Assembly: GCA_027063215.1 (NCBI GenBank)
Contig: JAMOSE010000152.1
Coordinates: 1 to 28,576 of the forward strand
From: Sulfurimonas sp.
GTDB lineage: Bacteria > Campylobacterota > Campylobacteria > Campylobacterales > Sulfurimonadaceae
DNA length: 28,576 nt
Direction: 5' to 3'
Notes under the pieces: model-generated
Told to the model about the DNA's origin: nothing
The model's input: only the letters and a program-made list of their open reading frames with translations
The model's database searches: none
Shown here: positions 1 to 7,045 of the stretch, one piece after another
Numbering within the stretch: position 1 is the stretch's first letter
How the letters are laid out: every line of letters begins with the position of its first letter
Made by a program: the position numbers and the translations under genes

Positions 1-2375
1 ACACCTGAAGTATTACGGCTTGATTTTGAAATAGTTTGCATATCTACACGAATCATTTTACCTGCTTTTGTAAGTGCCATCATATCCATGCCTTCATCTA
101 CCATCAGACATCCTACAATATATTTACCTGTTTTTGCTGTCATTTTCATTGCAATAACACCGCTACCACCACGATTTGTAAGACGATATTCACCCGCTTC
201 TGTACGTTTTCCGATACCTTTTTGTGCAACGATTAAGATCTCTTGTTCATCATTTGCAATGATGTTTGCATCAACAACTTCATCACCTTCGTGTTTAAAT
301 TTAATACCACGAACACCACGAGTTGAACGACCCTGTTCACGAGTTTTTTCGATCTCAAATTTAATACATTGCGCTAGTTTTGTAACAATGAAAAGGTATT
401 TTACTGATTGATCAGCAATTTTAGCAGTGATTAATTCATCATCGTCATCCAATACAATTGCACGAACACCATTACTTCTAATATTGCTAAATTCACTGAG
501 ATTTGTACGTTTTACTACACCATTTTTAGTGAAAAATACAAGTGATTTGTCTTCTGAAAAATCAGTTGTTGGAATGATAGATTGAATCTTTTCATCTGCT
601 TGCAGATTGATGAGATTAACGACTGCTTTTCCTTTTGCTGTTCTGCTTCCTTCTGGAATTTTGTAAACTTTAAGCCAGTGAAGTTGACCGCGATCCGTTA
701 CAAATAAAAGTGTATCATGTGTATTACATGTAAAGAAATTCTCTATAAAGTCATCTTCATATGTCGTAACTGCAGTTTTACCTTTGCCGCCACGTTTTTG
801 TTTTTCATAGGATGCAAGCGGTACACGTTTGATATAGCCACGGTGTGTAATCGTAACAACCATAGGCTCATTAGGAATGAGGTCTTCTATATCTATATCA
901 TCATAATCATCTTCGATCTCAGTACGTCTTGGGGTTGTGTATGTTTCTAGGATCTCATCAAACTCTTCATTAATGATGCCATGAAGAACTTCTTCACTTT
1001 TTAAAATAGACTCAAGGTACTCGATTGTTTTCATAAGTTCTGCAAGTTCATTCTCGATCTTCTCGATCTCTAAGCCTGTTAAACGACCAAGACGCATAGC
1101 AACAATGCTTGCTGCTTGAATTTCGGAGAAATCAAACTCTGTTACAAGATTTGTTTTTGCCTCTTCTTCATTGGTTGAAGCGCGAATGACACGAATAACT
1201 TCATCTATGATATCGATCGCTTTTTTAAGACCTTCTAAGATATGTGCACGTGCTTTTGCTTTTTCAAGATCAAAAATCGTACGACGAATGATGATTGTTT
1301 TACGGTGATTGATAAAATGTTTGAGTATATCAATAATACCAAAGATACGAGGTTCTTGATTTAAGATAGAGAGCATGATGATACCAAAAGTAACCTGCAT
1401 AGCAGTTTGTTTAAAGAGATTGTTCAGAACTATCTCACTCATTGCATCTTTTTTCAGCTCAATGACCACACGCATTCCGTCACGATCAGACTCATCACGG
1501 ATCTCGCTGACACCTTCAATAAGCTTGTCTTTTACAAGGTTTGCAACATTCTCAATCAGACGTGCTTTGTTTACTTGATATGGGAGTTCATCAATAACAA
1601 TGACTTCTTTTTTTGCTTTTTGTTCTATATGCGTTTTTGCTCGAACTTTAATACGTCCGCGTCCTGTTTCATACGCATCCATAATTCCTTTTTTCCCAAA
1701 GATAATCCCACCGGTAGGAAAGTCCGGTGCTTTTATATGTTCCATAAGTTCAACTAAAGAGATAGTAGGATTTGCCAAAAGGGCTTTTAATCCATTCATT
1801 ATCTCCGTAGGGTTATGTGGAGGAATATTTGTGGCCATACCAACAGCAATACCGCTTGAACCATTAATCAAAAGATTTGGTACACGAGTCGGCATTACAT
1901 CAGGCTCTTTTGTTGTTGCATCGTAGTTGTCTATCATATTGACCGTGTTTTTTTCAAGATCTTTAAGTAACTCTCCTGCATACTTTGTCATACGTGCTTC
2001 TGTATAACGCATAGCAGCTGCACTGTCTCCATCTACTGAACCAAAGTTCCCTTGTCCATCTACAAGTTCCATACGCATTGAAAAATCTTGAGCCATACGA
2101 ACAAGTGCATCATATACAGCCGTATCACCATGTGGATGGTACTGCCCAATTACATCTCCAACGATACGGGCAGATTTTTTATATTTTGCGCCGTGAGAGA
2201 GATTGAGTTTATCCATAGCATATAAAATACGTCTGTGAACAGGTTTGAGTCCATCTCTTACATCAGGTAAGGCACGTCCTACTATTACACTCATTGAGTA
2301 ATCAAGATAACTGTTTTGCAGTGTCTCTTCTATATTAATAGTTTGTATTTCGTCGTTATTTAGCAAATTGCTCAT
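1..2375 (-). CDS. gyrA: DNA gyrase subunit A (3' end outside window)
   Basis: GyrA is the breakage-reunion subunit of DNA gyrase; it cuts and rejoins DNA while GyrB hydrolyses ATP to introduce negative supercoils. Translation from the ATG at 2375 begins MSNLLNNDEIQTINIEETLQ and stays open to the window edge, giving 791 complete codons, so only a short C-terminal piece is missing (family about 830-860 aa). The catalytic tyrosine is Y124 in AAMRYTEARM. The quinolone region reads GQYHPHGDTAVYD: T85 aligns with E. coli S83 and D89 with D87, and Thr is the native residue in Campylobacter-type GyrA. The GyrA-box QKRGGKG that wraps DNA is present in the C-terminal beta-pinwheel. An AGGG Shine-Dalgarno precedes the start. 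The gene is divergent from the amt operon across 194 bp. All plus-strand reading frames inside it are antisense shadows. Confidence 0.98.
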   Translation of the reverse strand, partial: MSNLLNNDEIQTINIEETLQNSYLDYSMSVIVGRALPDVRDGLKPVHRRILYAMDKLNLSHGAKYKKSARIVGDVIGQYHPHGDTAVYDALVRMAQDFSMRMELVDGQGNFGSVDGDSAAAMRYTEARMTKYAGELLKDLEKNTVNMIDNYDATTKEPDVMPTRVPNLLINGSSGIAVGMATNIPPHNPTEIMNGLKALLANPTISLVELMEHIKAPDFPTGGIIFGKKGIMDAYETGRGRIKVRAKTHIEQKAKKEVIVIDELPYQVNKARLIENVANLVKDKLIEGVSEIRDESDRDGMRVVIELKKDAMSEIVLNNLFKQTAMQVTFGIIMLSILNQEPRIFGIIDILKHFINHRKTIIIRRTIFDLEKAKARAHILEGLKKAIDIIDEVIRVIRASTNEEEAKTNLVTEFDFSEIQAASIVAMRLGRLTGLEIEKIENELAELMKTIEYLESILKSEEVLHGIINEEFDEILETYTTPRRTEIEDDYDDIDIEDLIPNEPMVVTITHRGYIKRVPLASYEKQKRGGKGKTAVTTYEDDFIENFFTCNTHDTLLFVTDRGQLHWLKVYKIPEGSRTAKGKAVVNLINLQADEKIQSIIPTTDFSEDKSLVFFTKNGVVKRTNLSEFSNIRSNGVRAIVLDDDDELITAKIADQSVKYLFIVTKLAQCIKFEIEKTREQGRSTRGVRGIKFKHEGDEVVDANIIANDEQEILIVAQKGIGKRTEAGEYRLTNRGGSGVIAMKMTAKTGKYIVGCLMVDEGMDMMALTKAGKMIRVDMQTISKSSRNTSG

Positions 2376-2483
2376 TCAAACACCCTAGTTATTAAAAATT
2401 AATTTAGTACATAATATCTAATAAAGGCTTAAGAAAATGTTTAAATGCATATTTTGAGATTATAAACATAGCACAGATAAATT

Positions 2484-2502
2484 GTGATTAAAAATTAATC
2501 AC
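2484..2502. promoter_or_regulatory. Candidate operator upstream of amt1 (TGATTAA-N3-TTAATCA)
   Basis: GTGATTAAAAATTAATCAC is a perfect inverted repeat with 8-bp arms and a 3-bp centre, 68 bp before the amt1 start. A second, unpaired TGATTAA half-site follows at 2508-2514, directly before a TATAAT -10 candidate at 2518-2523, so the palindrome covers the -35 side of the probable promoter. The same palindrome architecture recurs in front of the second amt gene (4346-4364). I infer a homodimeric transcription factor site for nitrogen control. The regulator is not encoded in this window, and the motif does not match the NtrC, NtcA, FNR or NssR consensus as I know them. Confidence 0.5.
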
Positions 2503-2569
2503 TTTTATGATTAATAATATAATTTAATGTGTCATACTTGATTTCGAAAAAATAAATAAAAGGATTCTT

Positions 2570-3874
2570 ATGAAGAAAAGGTTAACAGTGTTACTTCTTG
2601 CTCTACCAACATTTGTATTTGCCGAAGATAGATTAGATACAGGGGATACTGCATGGATGATGATTTCTACTGCATTAGTATTACTTATGACACCTGCAGG
2701 ACTTGCACTTTTTTATGCAGGTATGACAAGAAGTAAAAATGTACTCAATACATATGCAATGGTATTTGGAGCATTTGTTGTCGCATTTGTAGTTTGGATT
2801 GTTGCTGGTTACTCAATTGCATTTGGTACATCAGACTCTGCTGCATTGCAAAATGTAATTGGTGGTTTTGGCAATGTTATGCTTGATGGAATCAAGTGGA
2901 CAGACTTAAGTGGTACATATCCTACATATGTATTTGTGGCATTTCAAGGAACTTTTGCTGCTATTACTGTTGCTATTGCATCTGGATCCGTTATAGAACG
3001 TATCAAATTCTCAACTTGGTTAGTGTTTGTAGCTATTTGGGAATTAGTAGTATATGCTCCTGTTGCTCACATGGTATGGGGAGGTGAGGGTGCATTTCTG
3101 TTTGATGCAGGTGCTCTAGACTTTGCCGGTGGTACTGTTGTACATATGAATGGTGGGCTTGCTGGTTTAGTACTCGCAATTCTTGTTGGTAAACGTACTG
3201 GATATCCTAAATCTGCAATGAAACCGGCTACCGTACTTTTAACTGCACTTGGAGCAGCACTGTTGTGGTTTGGTTGGTATGGATTTAATGCAGGAAGTGC
3301 ATTTGGTGCAAATGCTATTGCCGGTTTGGCATTATTAACAACTACTGTTTCTACAGCAGCTGCAGCGATTACTTGGATGCTTGCCGAGTGGTTTGTTTAT
3401 AAAAAACCAACACTCTTAGGAATTGCTACAGGTGCTGTTTCTGGTCTGGTTGCTATTACTCCTGCTGCTGGTTTTGTAGGTGTTGGTGGTGCGTTTATTA
3501 TTGGTATTTTTGGAACACTCTTTGCCTTTTGGGGTGTAACGGTTTTAAAGAAAAAGCTTGGATATGATGACTCTTTAGATGCTTTTGGAGTTCACTTCTT
3601 AGCCGGTCTTTTTGGTGCACTTGCAACGGGAGTTTTAGCTTTAAAAGATGATGAGCTTTTATGGGATGGACCACTAAAAGAGTCAGGAGATAGAGTGGCT
3701 CAGTTTATGGTGCAGGTAGAGTCAGTTGTCATTGTAGGTCTTTTTACATTGATTGGAACTGTTGTTGTTTACTATATTGCAACAGCACTTACGGGTGGAA
3801 GTCGTGTAGATGAAGAGAGTGAAATTATAGGACTTGATGAGTCTGTTCATGGTGAGAGATATATGAATAGCTAG
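2570..3874 (+). CDS. amtB: Ammonium transporter, Amt family (Amt1)
   Basis: Inner-membrane trimeric ammonium channel that moves ammonia/ammonium into the cytoplasm and is gated by P-II protein. The 434-aa product begins with a cleavable signal peptide (MKKRLTVLLLALPTFVFA), as in other AmtB precursors, and has about eleven hydrophobic segments. The twin pore histidines are H192 (in GGTVVHMNGG) and H342 (in DAFGVHFLAG), and the conserved Asp of the DFAGGTVVH motif precedes the first. The Phe-gate region FQGTFAA is intact. The C-terminal tail EEESEIIGLDESVHGE matches the GLD-x3-HGE tail that contacts GlnK. An AAGGA Shine-Dalgarno lies 5-9 nt upstream of the ATG. It heads the amt1-glnK pair, with glnK 82 bp downstream, and a perfect palindrome sits in its leader. 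Similar in type to E. coli AmtB; function secure, regulation inferred. Confidence 0.96.
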   Translation: MKKRLTVLLLALPTFVFAEDRLDTGDTAWMMISTALVLLMTPAGLALFYAGMTRSKNVLNTYAMVFGAFVVAFVVWIVAGYSIAFGTSDSAALQNVIGGFGNVMLDGIKWTDLSGTYPTYVFVAFQGTFAAITVAIASGSVIERIKFSTWLVFVAIWELVVYAPVAHMVWGGEGAFLFDAGALDFAGGTVVHMNGGLAGLVLAILVGKRTGYPKSAMKPATVLLTALGAALLWFGWYGFNAGSAFGANAIAGLALLTTTVSTAAAAITWMLAEWFVYKKPTLLGIATGAVSGLVAITPAAGFVGVGGAFIIGIFGTLFAFWGVTVLKKKLGYDDSLDAFGVHFLAGLFGALATGVLALKDDELLWDGPLKESGDRVAQFMVQVESVVIVGLFTLIGTVVVYYIATALTGGSRVDEESEIIGLDESVHGERYMNS

Positions 3875-3918
3875 TTTCTTGTTGAAATTTGCCTATTGAT
3901 TTTGTAATTAAATATGGT

Positions 3919-3924
3919 TACAAT
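3919..3924 (+). promoter_or_regulatory. Candidate -10 element for glnK
   Basis: TACAAT lies 32 bp before the glnK ATG in the 82-bp amt1-glnK gap, which would give a leader of about 25 nt. It overlaps a spaced inverted repeat TTGTAA-N10-TTACAA (3902-3923). A TGATTAA half-site at 3933-3939 matches the half-site of the amt palindromes. There is no convincing -35, which is usual for promoters in this phylum. glnK may be both co-transcribed with amt1 and separately initiated. Confidence 0.35.
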
Positions 3925-3956
3925 AAAGACAATGATTAAATTATTTGGAGTAGATA

Positions 3957-4295
3957 ATGAAAAAAGTAGAAGCGGTTATTAAACCATTTAAACTAGAAGA
4001 TGTTAAAGATGCACTGGCTGAGATCGGTATTGACGGTATGACTGTAAGTGAAGTAAAAGGGTATGGTCGTCAAAAAGGGCACAGTGAACTCTATCGTGGT
4101 GCTGAGTATGTAGTTGATTTTTTACCAAAAATCAAAATGGAAATGATTGTTGCTGAAGATATGGTTGATCAGGTTACTGCTACAATCGTAGAAGCTGCAA
4201 GAACCGGAAAAATCGGTGACGGAAAAATCTTTGTTAGTGATATTGAAAAGATCGTTAGAATTCGTACAGGCGAAACAGACGAAGAAGCAATCTAA
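3957..4295 (+). CDS. glnK: Nitrogen regulatory protein P-II (GlnK type)
   Basis: P-II is a small trimeric cytoplasmic signal protein that senses 2-oxoglutarate, ATP/ADP and nitrogen state, and blocks the ammonium channel by inserting its T-loop. The 112-aa length is typical. It starts MKKVEAVIKPFKLEDVKDAL, the first PROSITE-type P-II region. The T-loop is GHSELYRGAEYVVDFLPK with Y51, the usual uridylylation site, plus Y46. The C-terminal signature TGKIGDGKIFV supplies nucleotide-binding residues. GGAG at 3947-3950 is a good ribosome site. Its position between two amt genes identifies it as GlnK rather than GlnB by function; sequence alone does not separate the two. Whether this organism has a uridylyltransferase cannot be told from the window. 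Confidence 0.97.
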   Translation: MKKVEAVIKPFKLEDVKDALAEIGIDGMTVSEVKGYGRQKGHSELYRGAEYVVDFLPKIKMEMIVAEDMVDQVTATIVEAARTGKIGDGKIFVSDIEKIVRIRTGETDEEAI

Positions 4296-4311
4296 CCTTT
4301 ATACAACTTTA

Positions 4312-4338
4312 TTTTACATAGCATTTTGCTATGTAAAA
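4312..4338. terminator. Hairpin after glnK
   Basis: A perfect inverted repeat with 11-bp arms, TTTTACATAGC and GCTATGTAAAA, and a 5-nt loop (ATTTT), begins 16 nt after the glnK stop. The stem itself starts with T4 and ends with A4, but no U-tract follows on either strand, so it is either a weak terminator or an mRNA-stabilising 3' structure. It separates the amt1-glnK transcript from the amt2 promoter region. Confidence 0.55.
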
Positions 4339-4345
4339 CCTCAAA

Positions 4346-4364
4346 TTGATTAAATTTTAATCAA
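4346..4364. promoter_or_regulatory. Candidate operator upstream of amt2 (TGATTAA-N3-TTAATCA)
   Basis: TTGATTAAATTTTAATCAA is a perfect inverted repeat with 8-bp arms and a 3-bp centre, 69 bp before the amt2 ATG. The amt1 palindrome ends 67 bp before its ATG, so spacing to the start codon is nearly identical. Seven inner bases of each arm are the same in both copies. A TATAAA -10 candidate lies at 4374-4379. The preserved arm sequence, spacing and position in two otherwise unlike leaders favour a real protein-binding site over chance AT-rich symmetry. Confidence 0.52.
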
Positions 4365-4433
4365 AACTTCTTTTATAAATCATTTTTTTTTGTTAGTATA
4401 TTTGAAATATTTTATTTTTTAAAAGGAATTAGG

Positions 4434-5609
4434 ATGCCTGAAGCTGATTTTAAATACATAATAGATACTTTTTTTACTCTTTTTTCAATGGTACTTATTA
4501 TTTTTATGGTACCTGGCTTTGCTATGCTTGAAGCTGGTTTGGTACGAACAAAAAATGTATCTTCCGTTTTAACAGTAAATACTCTTATCTATGCTGTTGC
4601 TTCAATAACATTTTTGCTTGTAGGTTACTCGCTTGCATTTGGTTCATGGGAGAGTACATCTATGAGTATCTGGGCTGCTTTTTTGTTTCAGATGGCATTT
4701 GTTGGTAAAACGGTCAATATTATGAGCGGTGGTGTGAGTGAGCGTGTTAAAATTATTCCATTAATGATATTTACTGTTGTTATGGCTGCAGTGATTTATC
4801 CGTTAGTTGTTAATATCTCTTGGGGTGCAGATATGATTTCAGGAACTTTTCTTGATATACATATGTATGATCTTGCAGGTTCTACTGTTATTCACTCAAC
4901 AGGGGGTTGGGCACTTTTAGCTGCGGTACTTATTATCGGACCACGAAAAGGCCGCTACAAAAATGGAAGAATACGAGTCATTCCTGCATCCAATATTCCT
5001 TTGGTAGTTCTTGGTGCTTTTTTACTCTGGATAGGCTGGTTCGGATTTAATGGTGGAAGTGTCGGTTCAATTGCAAGTGTTGCGAATGCTGATGCGGTAG
5101 CTAAAACTATTATGAATACAAACACAGCAGGGCTGAGCGGTGCAATTATCGCTGCAATTATTATGTATGCACGATATAGATTTCTTGATATTACTATGAT
5201 TTTAAATGGAGCATTGGGTGGACTTGTGGCTGTTACTGCGGGACCAGATCTTTATGATATGTATATACCTATTTTAATTGGTGCAGTAGGTGGTGCTTTG
5301 GTTGTGTTCGCTGTTCCGATGTTTGATAAGTTACAACTCGATGATCCTGTTGGTGCACTCTCCGTACACCTTATTAATGGAATATGGGGAACATTAGCTG
5401 TTGGGCTTTTTGTAGAAGATGTCTCACTTTTTGCACAGTTAAAAGGGATAGTTCTTATTGGTATCTTTGTGTTTGTAAGTGCTTATGCCGTGATATATAG
5501 TATAAATAAAATAGTTCCTTTTAGAGCAAGTGATGATGTTCAAGTTGAAGGGCTGGACGTGAATGAAGTAGGTGTTGAAGCGTATCCTGAATTTAAACGT
5601 GCAATTTAA
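4434..5609 (+). CDS. amt: Ammonium transporter, Amt family (Amt2, divergent paralogue)
   Basis: A second Amt channel of 391 aa, clearly different from Amt1. It has no cleavable signal peptide; the N terminus (MPEADFKYIIDTFF) leads straight into the first membrane helix. The family core is complete: MLEAGLVRTKN, FQMAFVGKTVNIMSGGVSER, the DLAGSTVIHSTGGW motif with first twin histidine H154, and VGALSVHLINGIWG with second twin histidine H312. The C-terminal tail EGLDVNEVGVEAYPEF resembles the tail Amt proteins use to contact P-II and suggests GlnK gating. AAGGAATTAGG precedes the ATG. It has its own leader with a terminator-like hairpin and a palindrome shared with amt1. It may be a higher-affinity or differently regulated paralogue, or an ammonium sensor; sequence alone does not decide. 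Confidence 0.94.
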   Translation: MPEADFKYIIDTFFTLFSMVLIIFMVPGFAMLEAGLVRTKNVSSVLTVNTLIYAVASITFLLVGYSLAFGSWESTSMSIWAAFLFQMAFVGKTVNIMSGGVSERVKIIPLMIFTVVMAAVIYPLVVNISWGADMISGTFLDIHMYDLAGSTVIHSTGGWALLAAVLIIGPRKGRYKNGRIRVIPASNIPLVVLGAFLLWIGWFGFNGGSVGSIASVANADAVAKTIMNTNTAGLSGAIIAAIIMYARYRFLDITMILNGALGGLVAVTAGPDLYDMYIPILIGAVGGALVVFAVPMFDKLQLDDPVGALSVHLINGIWGTLAVGLFVEDVSLFAQLKGIVLIGIFVFVSAYAVIYSINKIVPFRASDDVQVEGLDVNEVGVEAYPEFKRAI

Positions 5610-5644
5610 CACTATTATAACAATATTTTAGCTACTATTTTTTT

Positions 5645-6445
5645 ATGAATACGCACTTTAAATCATTTATTTTTTCAATAGTAGTTCATTCCATGTTACT
5701 TGCTACAATCTTTTATGTTTATACAAAGGCTTCGACATATTACGAAAAGCCAAAAATACAAAAGCAAAAAGAAAAAAGAATCTGCATTGAACTAGGTGCT
5801 ATCCAAGAGATCGTTACACCAACACAGGTAGTAAAGAAAAAAAAATCTCCACCTTCTGTTAAAAAAAAGGTGGAGAAAAAGATTCAAAAAAGAAAAATCA
5901 AGAAGAAAATAAAACATAAAAAAGTGAAAAAACATTTTAAAAAAGTGATACAAAAAAAAACAGTGTTAGCAAAATCTGTGAAAAAGCCTAAAAAAATTCA
6001 AGAAATACCCTCTTTAAAATTCAAAAAAAATACAGCGACAAATGATAAAAAGTTATGTAGTGATGATTGTCCTATGAAGTGTAAAAAGGAGACATGTAAC
6101 TGTAATACAAAACCTATAAAATCTACAAAATCTACAAAAACAGTACAAGCAAAATCACTGCAGCAGGTATATCTTAATAATCATCTTACAGAGATAACTA
6201 ATCTTTTACAGGAAAATCTTTACTATCCAAGAAGGGCACGTAAAAGAGGTATAGAAGGGAAGGTGACCATGCGTTTTACATTAGAAACAAATGCTGAAGT
6301 TAGCGATATTAAAATTGTTGCTTCAGACAAAGATATCCTTTCTCGTGGAGCTATACGAACACTCCAAAGTCTCTCTGGAAAGTTTCCAAAACCAAAGGAA
6401 AAGTTAATTTTAACTGTACCTATAAGTTATCATTTGCATCATTAA
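5645..6445 (+). CDS. TonB-family energy transducer with Lys-rich, Cys-containing linker
   Basis: 266 aa with the TonB plan: one N-terminal membrane anchor (about residues 8-27), a long lysine-rich periplasmic linker (about 35-165) and a C-terminal TonB domain (about 185-266) containing YYPRRARKRGIEGKVTMRF and closing with a conserved beta-strand segment. TonB proteins carry proton-motive energy from ExbB-ExbD to outer-membrane transporters. The linker is KKK/KKV-rich rather than the usual Pro-Glu/Pro-Lys repeats, and contains five cysteines in a short stretch, C-x3-C-x3-C-x4-C-x-C. No exbB, exbD or TonB-dependent receptor is nearby. It begins 35 nt after amt2 and could be read through from it, though no nitrogen link is known. 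No good Shine-Dalgarno is visible, but the ATG fits the anchor well. Confidence 0.8.
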   Translation: MNTHFKSFIFSIVVHSMLLATIFYVYTKASTYYEKPKIQKQKEKRICIELGAIQEIVTPTQVVKKKKSPPSVKKKVEKKIQKRKIKKKIKHKKVKKHFKKVIQKKTVLAKSVKKPKKIQEIPSLKFKKNTATNDKKLCSDDCPMKCKKETCNCNTKPIKSTKSTKTVQAKSLQQVYLNNHLTEITNLLQENLYYPRRARKRGIEGKVTMRFTLETNAEVSDIKIVASDKDILSRGAIRTLQSLSGKFPKPKEKLILTVPISYHLHH

Positions 6446-6503
6446 GATTTTACAGTGATATATTAATAGTATAATGCCCCTCATGAGTTTATCCGGTGCA
6501 ATA

Positions 6504-6533
6504 TTGACTATTTGCTTATAGTTTTGCTACAAT
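6504..6533 (+). promoter_or_regulatory. Strong sigma70-type promoter for the candidate RNA
   Basis: TTGACT (6504-6509) and TACAAT (6528-6533) are separated by 18 bp, with GTTTTGC directly before the -10. This is one of the two best -35/-10 pairs in the window; the other drives the tRNAs. The start point would be near 6540. No coding frame follows on this strand, which suggests a noncoding transcript. A further TATAAT at 6470-6475 lies upstream without a clear -35. Confidence 0.6.
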
Positions 6534-6539
6534 GACGGT

Positions 6540-6699
6540 ATAAGAACTAAGAGGTGGAGATTGACCTTCCATGTGCTTACAGCTCTGTAAGTAGTACACA
6601 GACAGAGCCAAGAGTGATAGATGCCCATAGCTAGAGATAGCTGTGATAAGGATAAAAGATTCTGGTTTGGTCACCGGACTTAGTTCATTGTATACTTTT
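6540..6699 (+). ncRNA. Candidate structured small RNA of unknown family, about 160 nt
   Basis: A near-consensus promoter is followed by a sequence that folds into a closed, branched structure and ends in a T6 run (6694-6699). The closing stem is GAACTAAG (6544-6551) with CTTAGTTC (6679-6686), extended by GGTGG (6553-6557) with TCACC (6671-6675). Inside are a hairpin with 6-bp arms CTTACA/TGTAAG (6576-6591) and one with 8-bp arms CATAGCTA/TAGCTGTG capped by a GNRA loop GAGA (6626-6645). There is no plausible reading frame. I do not recognise it as tmRNA, RNase P RNA or SRP RNA. A 6S RNA is possible by length, but the branched fold does not suit one. Its 3' end overlaps the stop of the convergent ORF at 6680. 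Confidence 0.45.
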
Positions 6700-7045
6700 T
6701 TATATCCTCTTCATATAATTTTTGTAATATTTTAAATCTATCGTCTTTATAGTATCTCTTTAATGTAGAAAGTTTGAGTTTAAATATTGTACTACAGCTT
6801 GTGTGATGTAAAGCATAGCGGATATAATTGTCATCTATAAATACTATAAAATTATCTGCATCTTCCATCTTGTGATATGGTACTGTTGCGATGGTATTCT
6901 CAAGTATAGATGCAAATCCCTCTTTACATGTAAAAGGGAGCATATCAGGATGCTTCTGTTTCATCTTTACATGTACTCGTTTACTCATAAATATATCTTT
7001 GGCATATTTGTTCCTTATATGATGTAAAATAATTGCCGTAAGCAT
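6680..7045 (-). CDS. Unrecognised 121-aa protein beside the IS4 remnant (possibly truncated)
   Basis: Open frame whose composition looks coding, for example SKRVHVKMKQKHPD and MEDADNFIVFIDDNYIRYALHH. It is soluble, has no signal peptide and is Lys/His-rich. I do not recognise the family. It overlaps the 3' end of the transposase fragment in a different frame (6981-7045), and its frame is closed by a stop at 7061-7063, so it is not simply the missing transposase tail after one frameshift. It may be the downstream part of a gene broken by the insertion, or a small gene starting at the internal ATG at 6988. Its last codons overlap the closing stem of the candidate RNA. Function unknown. Confidence 0.35.
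   Translation of the reverse strand: MLTAIILHHIRNKYAKDIFMSKRVHVKMKQKHPDMLPFTCKEGFASILENTIATVPYHKMEDADNFIVFIDDNYIRYALHHTSCSTIFKLKLSTLKRYYKDDRFKILQKLYEEDIKKYTMN

Noticed and set aside
36..1926. Several plus-strand open frames of 60-116 codons
   Set aside because: They lie antisense to gyrA, whose minus-strand frame is continuous and fully conserved.
2135..2160. Thr at the GyrA quinolone position (T85) as a resistance mutation
   Set aside because: Thr is the native residue in Campylobacter-type GyrA; D89 is also unchanged, so nothing suggests resistance.
3902..3923. TTGTAA-N10-TTACAA inverted repeat upstream of glnK as an NtcA- or FNR-like site
   Set aside because: Spacing fits neither consensus, the arms are only 6 bp of AT-rich sequence, and it overlaps the likely -10. 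Noted in the promoter entry only.
6492..6678. TCCGGTG (6492-6498) and CACCGGA (6672-6678) as terminal inverted repeats of a small mobile element
   Set aside because: Only 7 bp, no target duplication, and the right copy is partly used by the better-supported closing stem of the candidate RNA.
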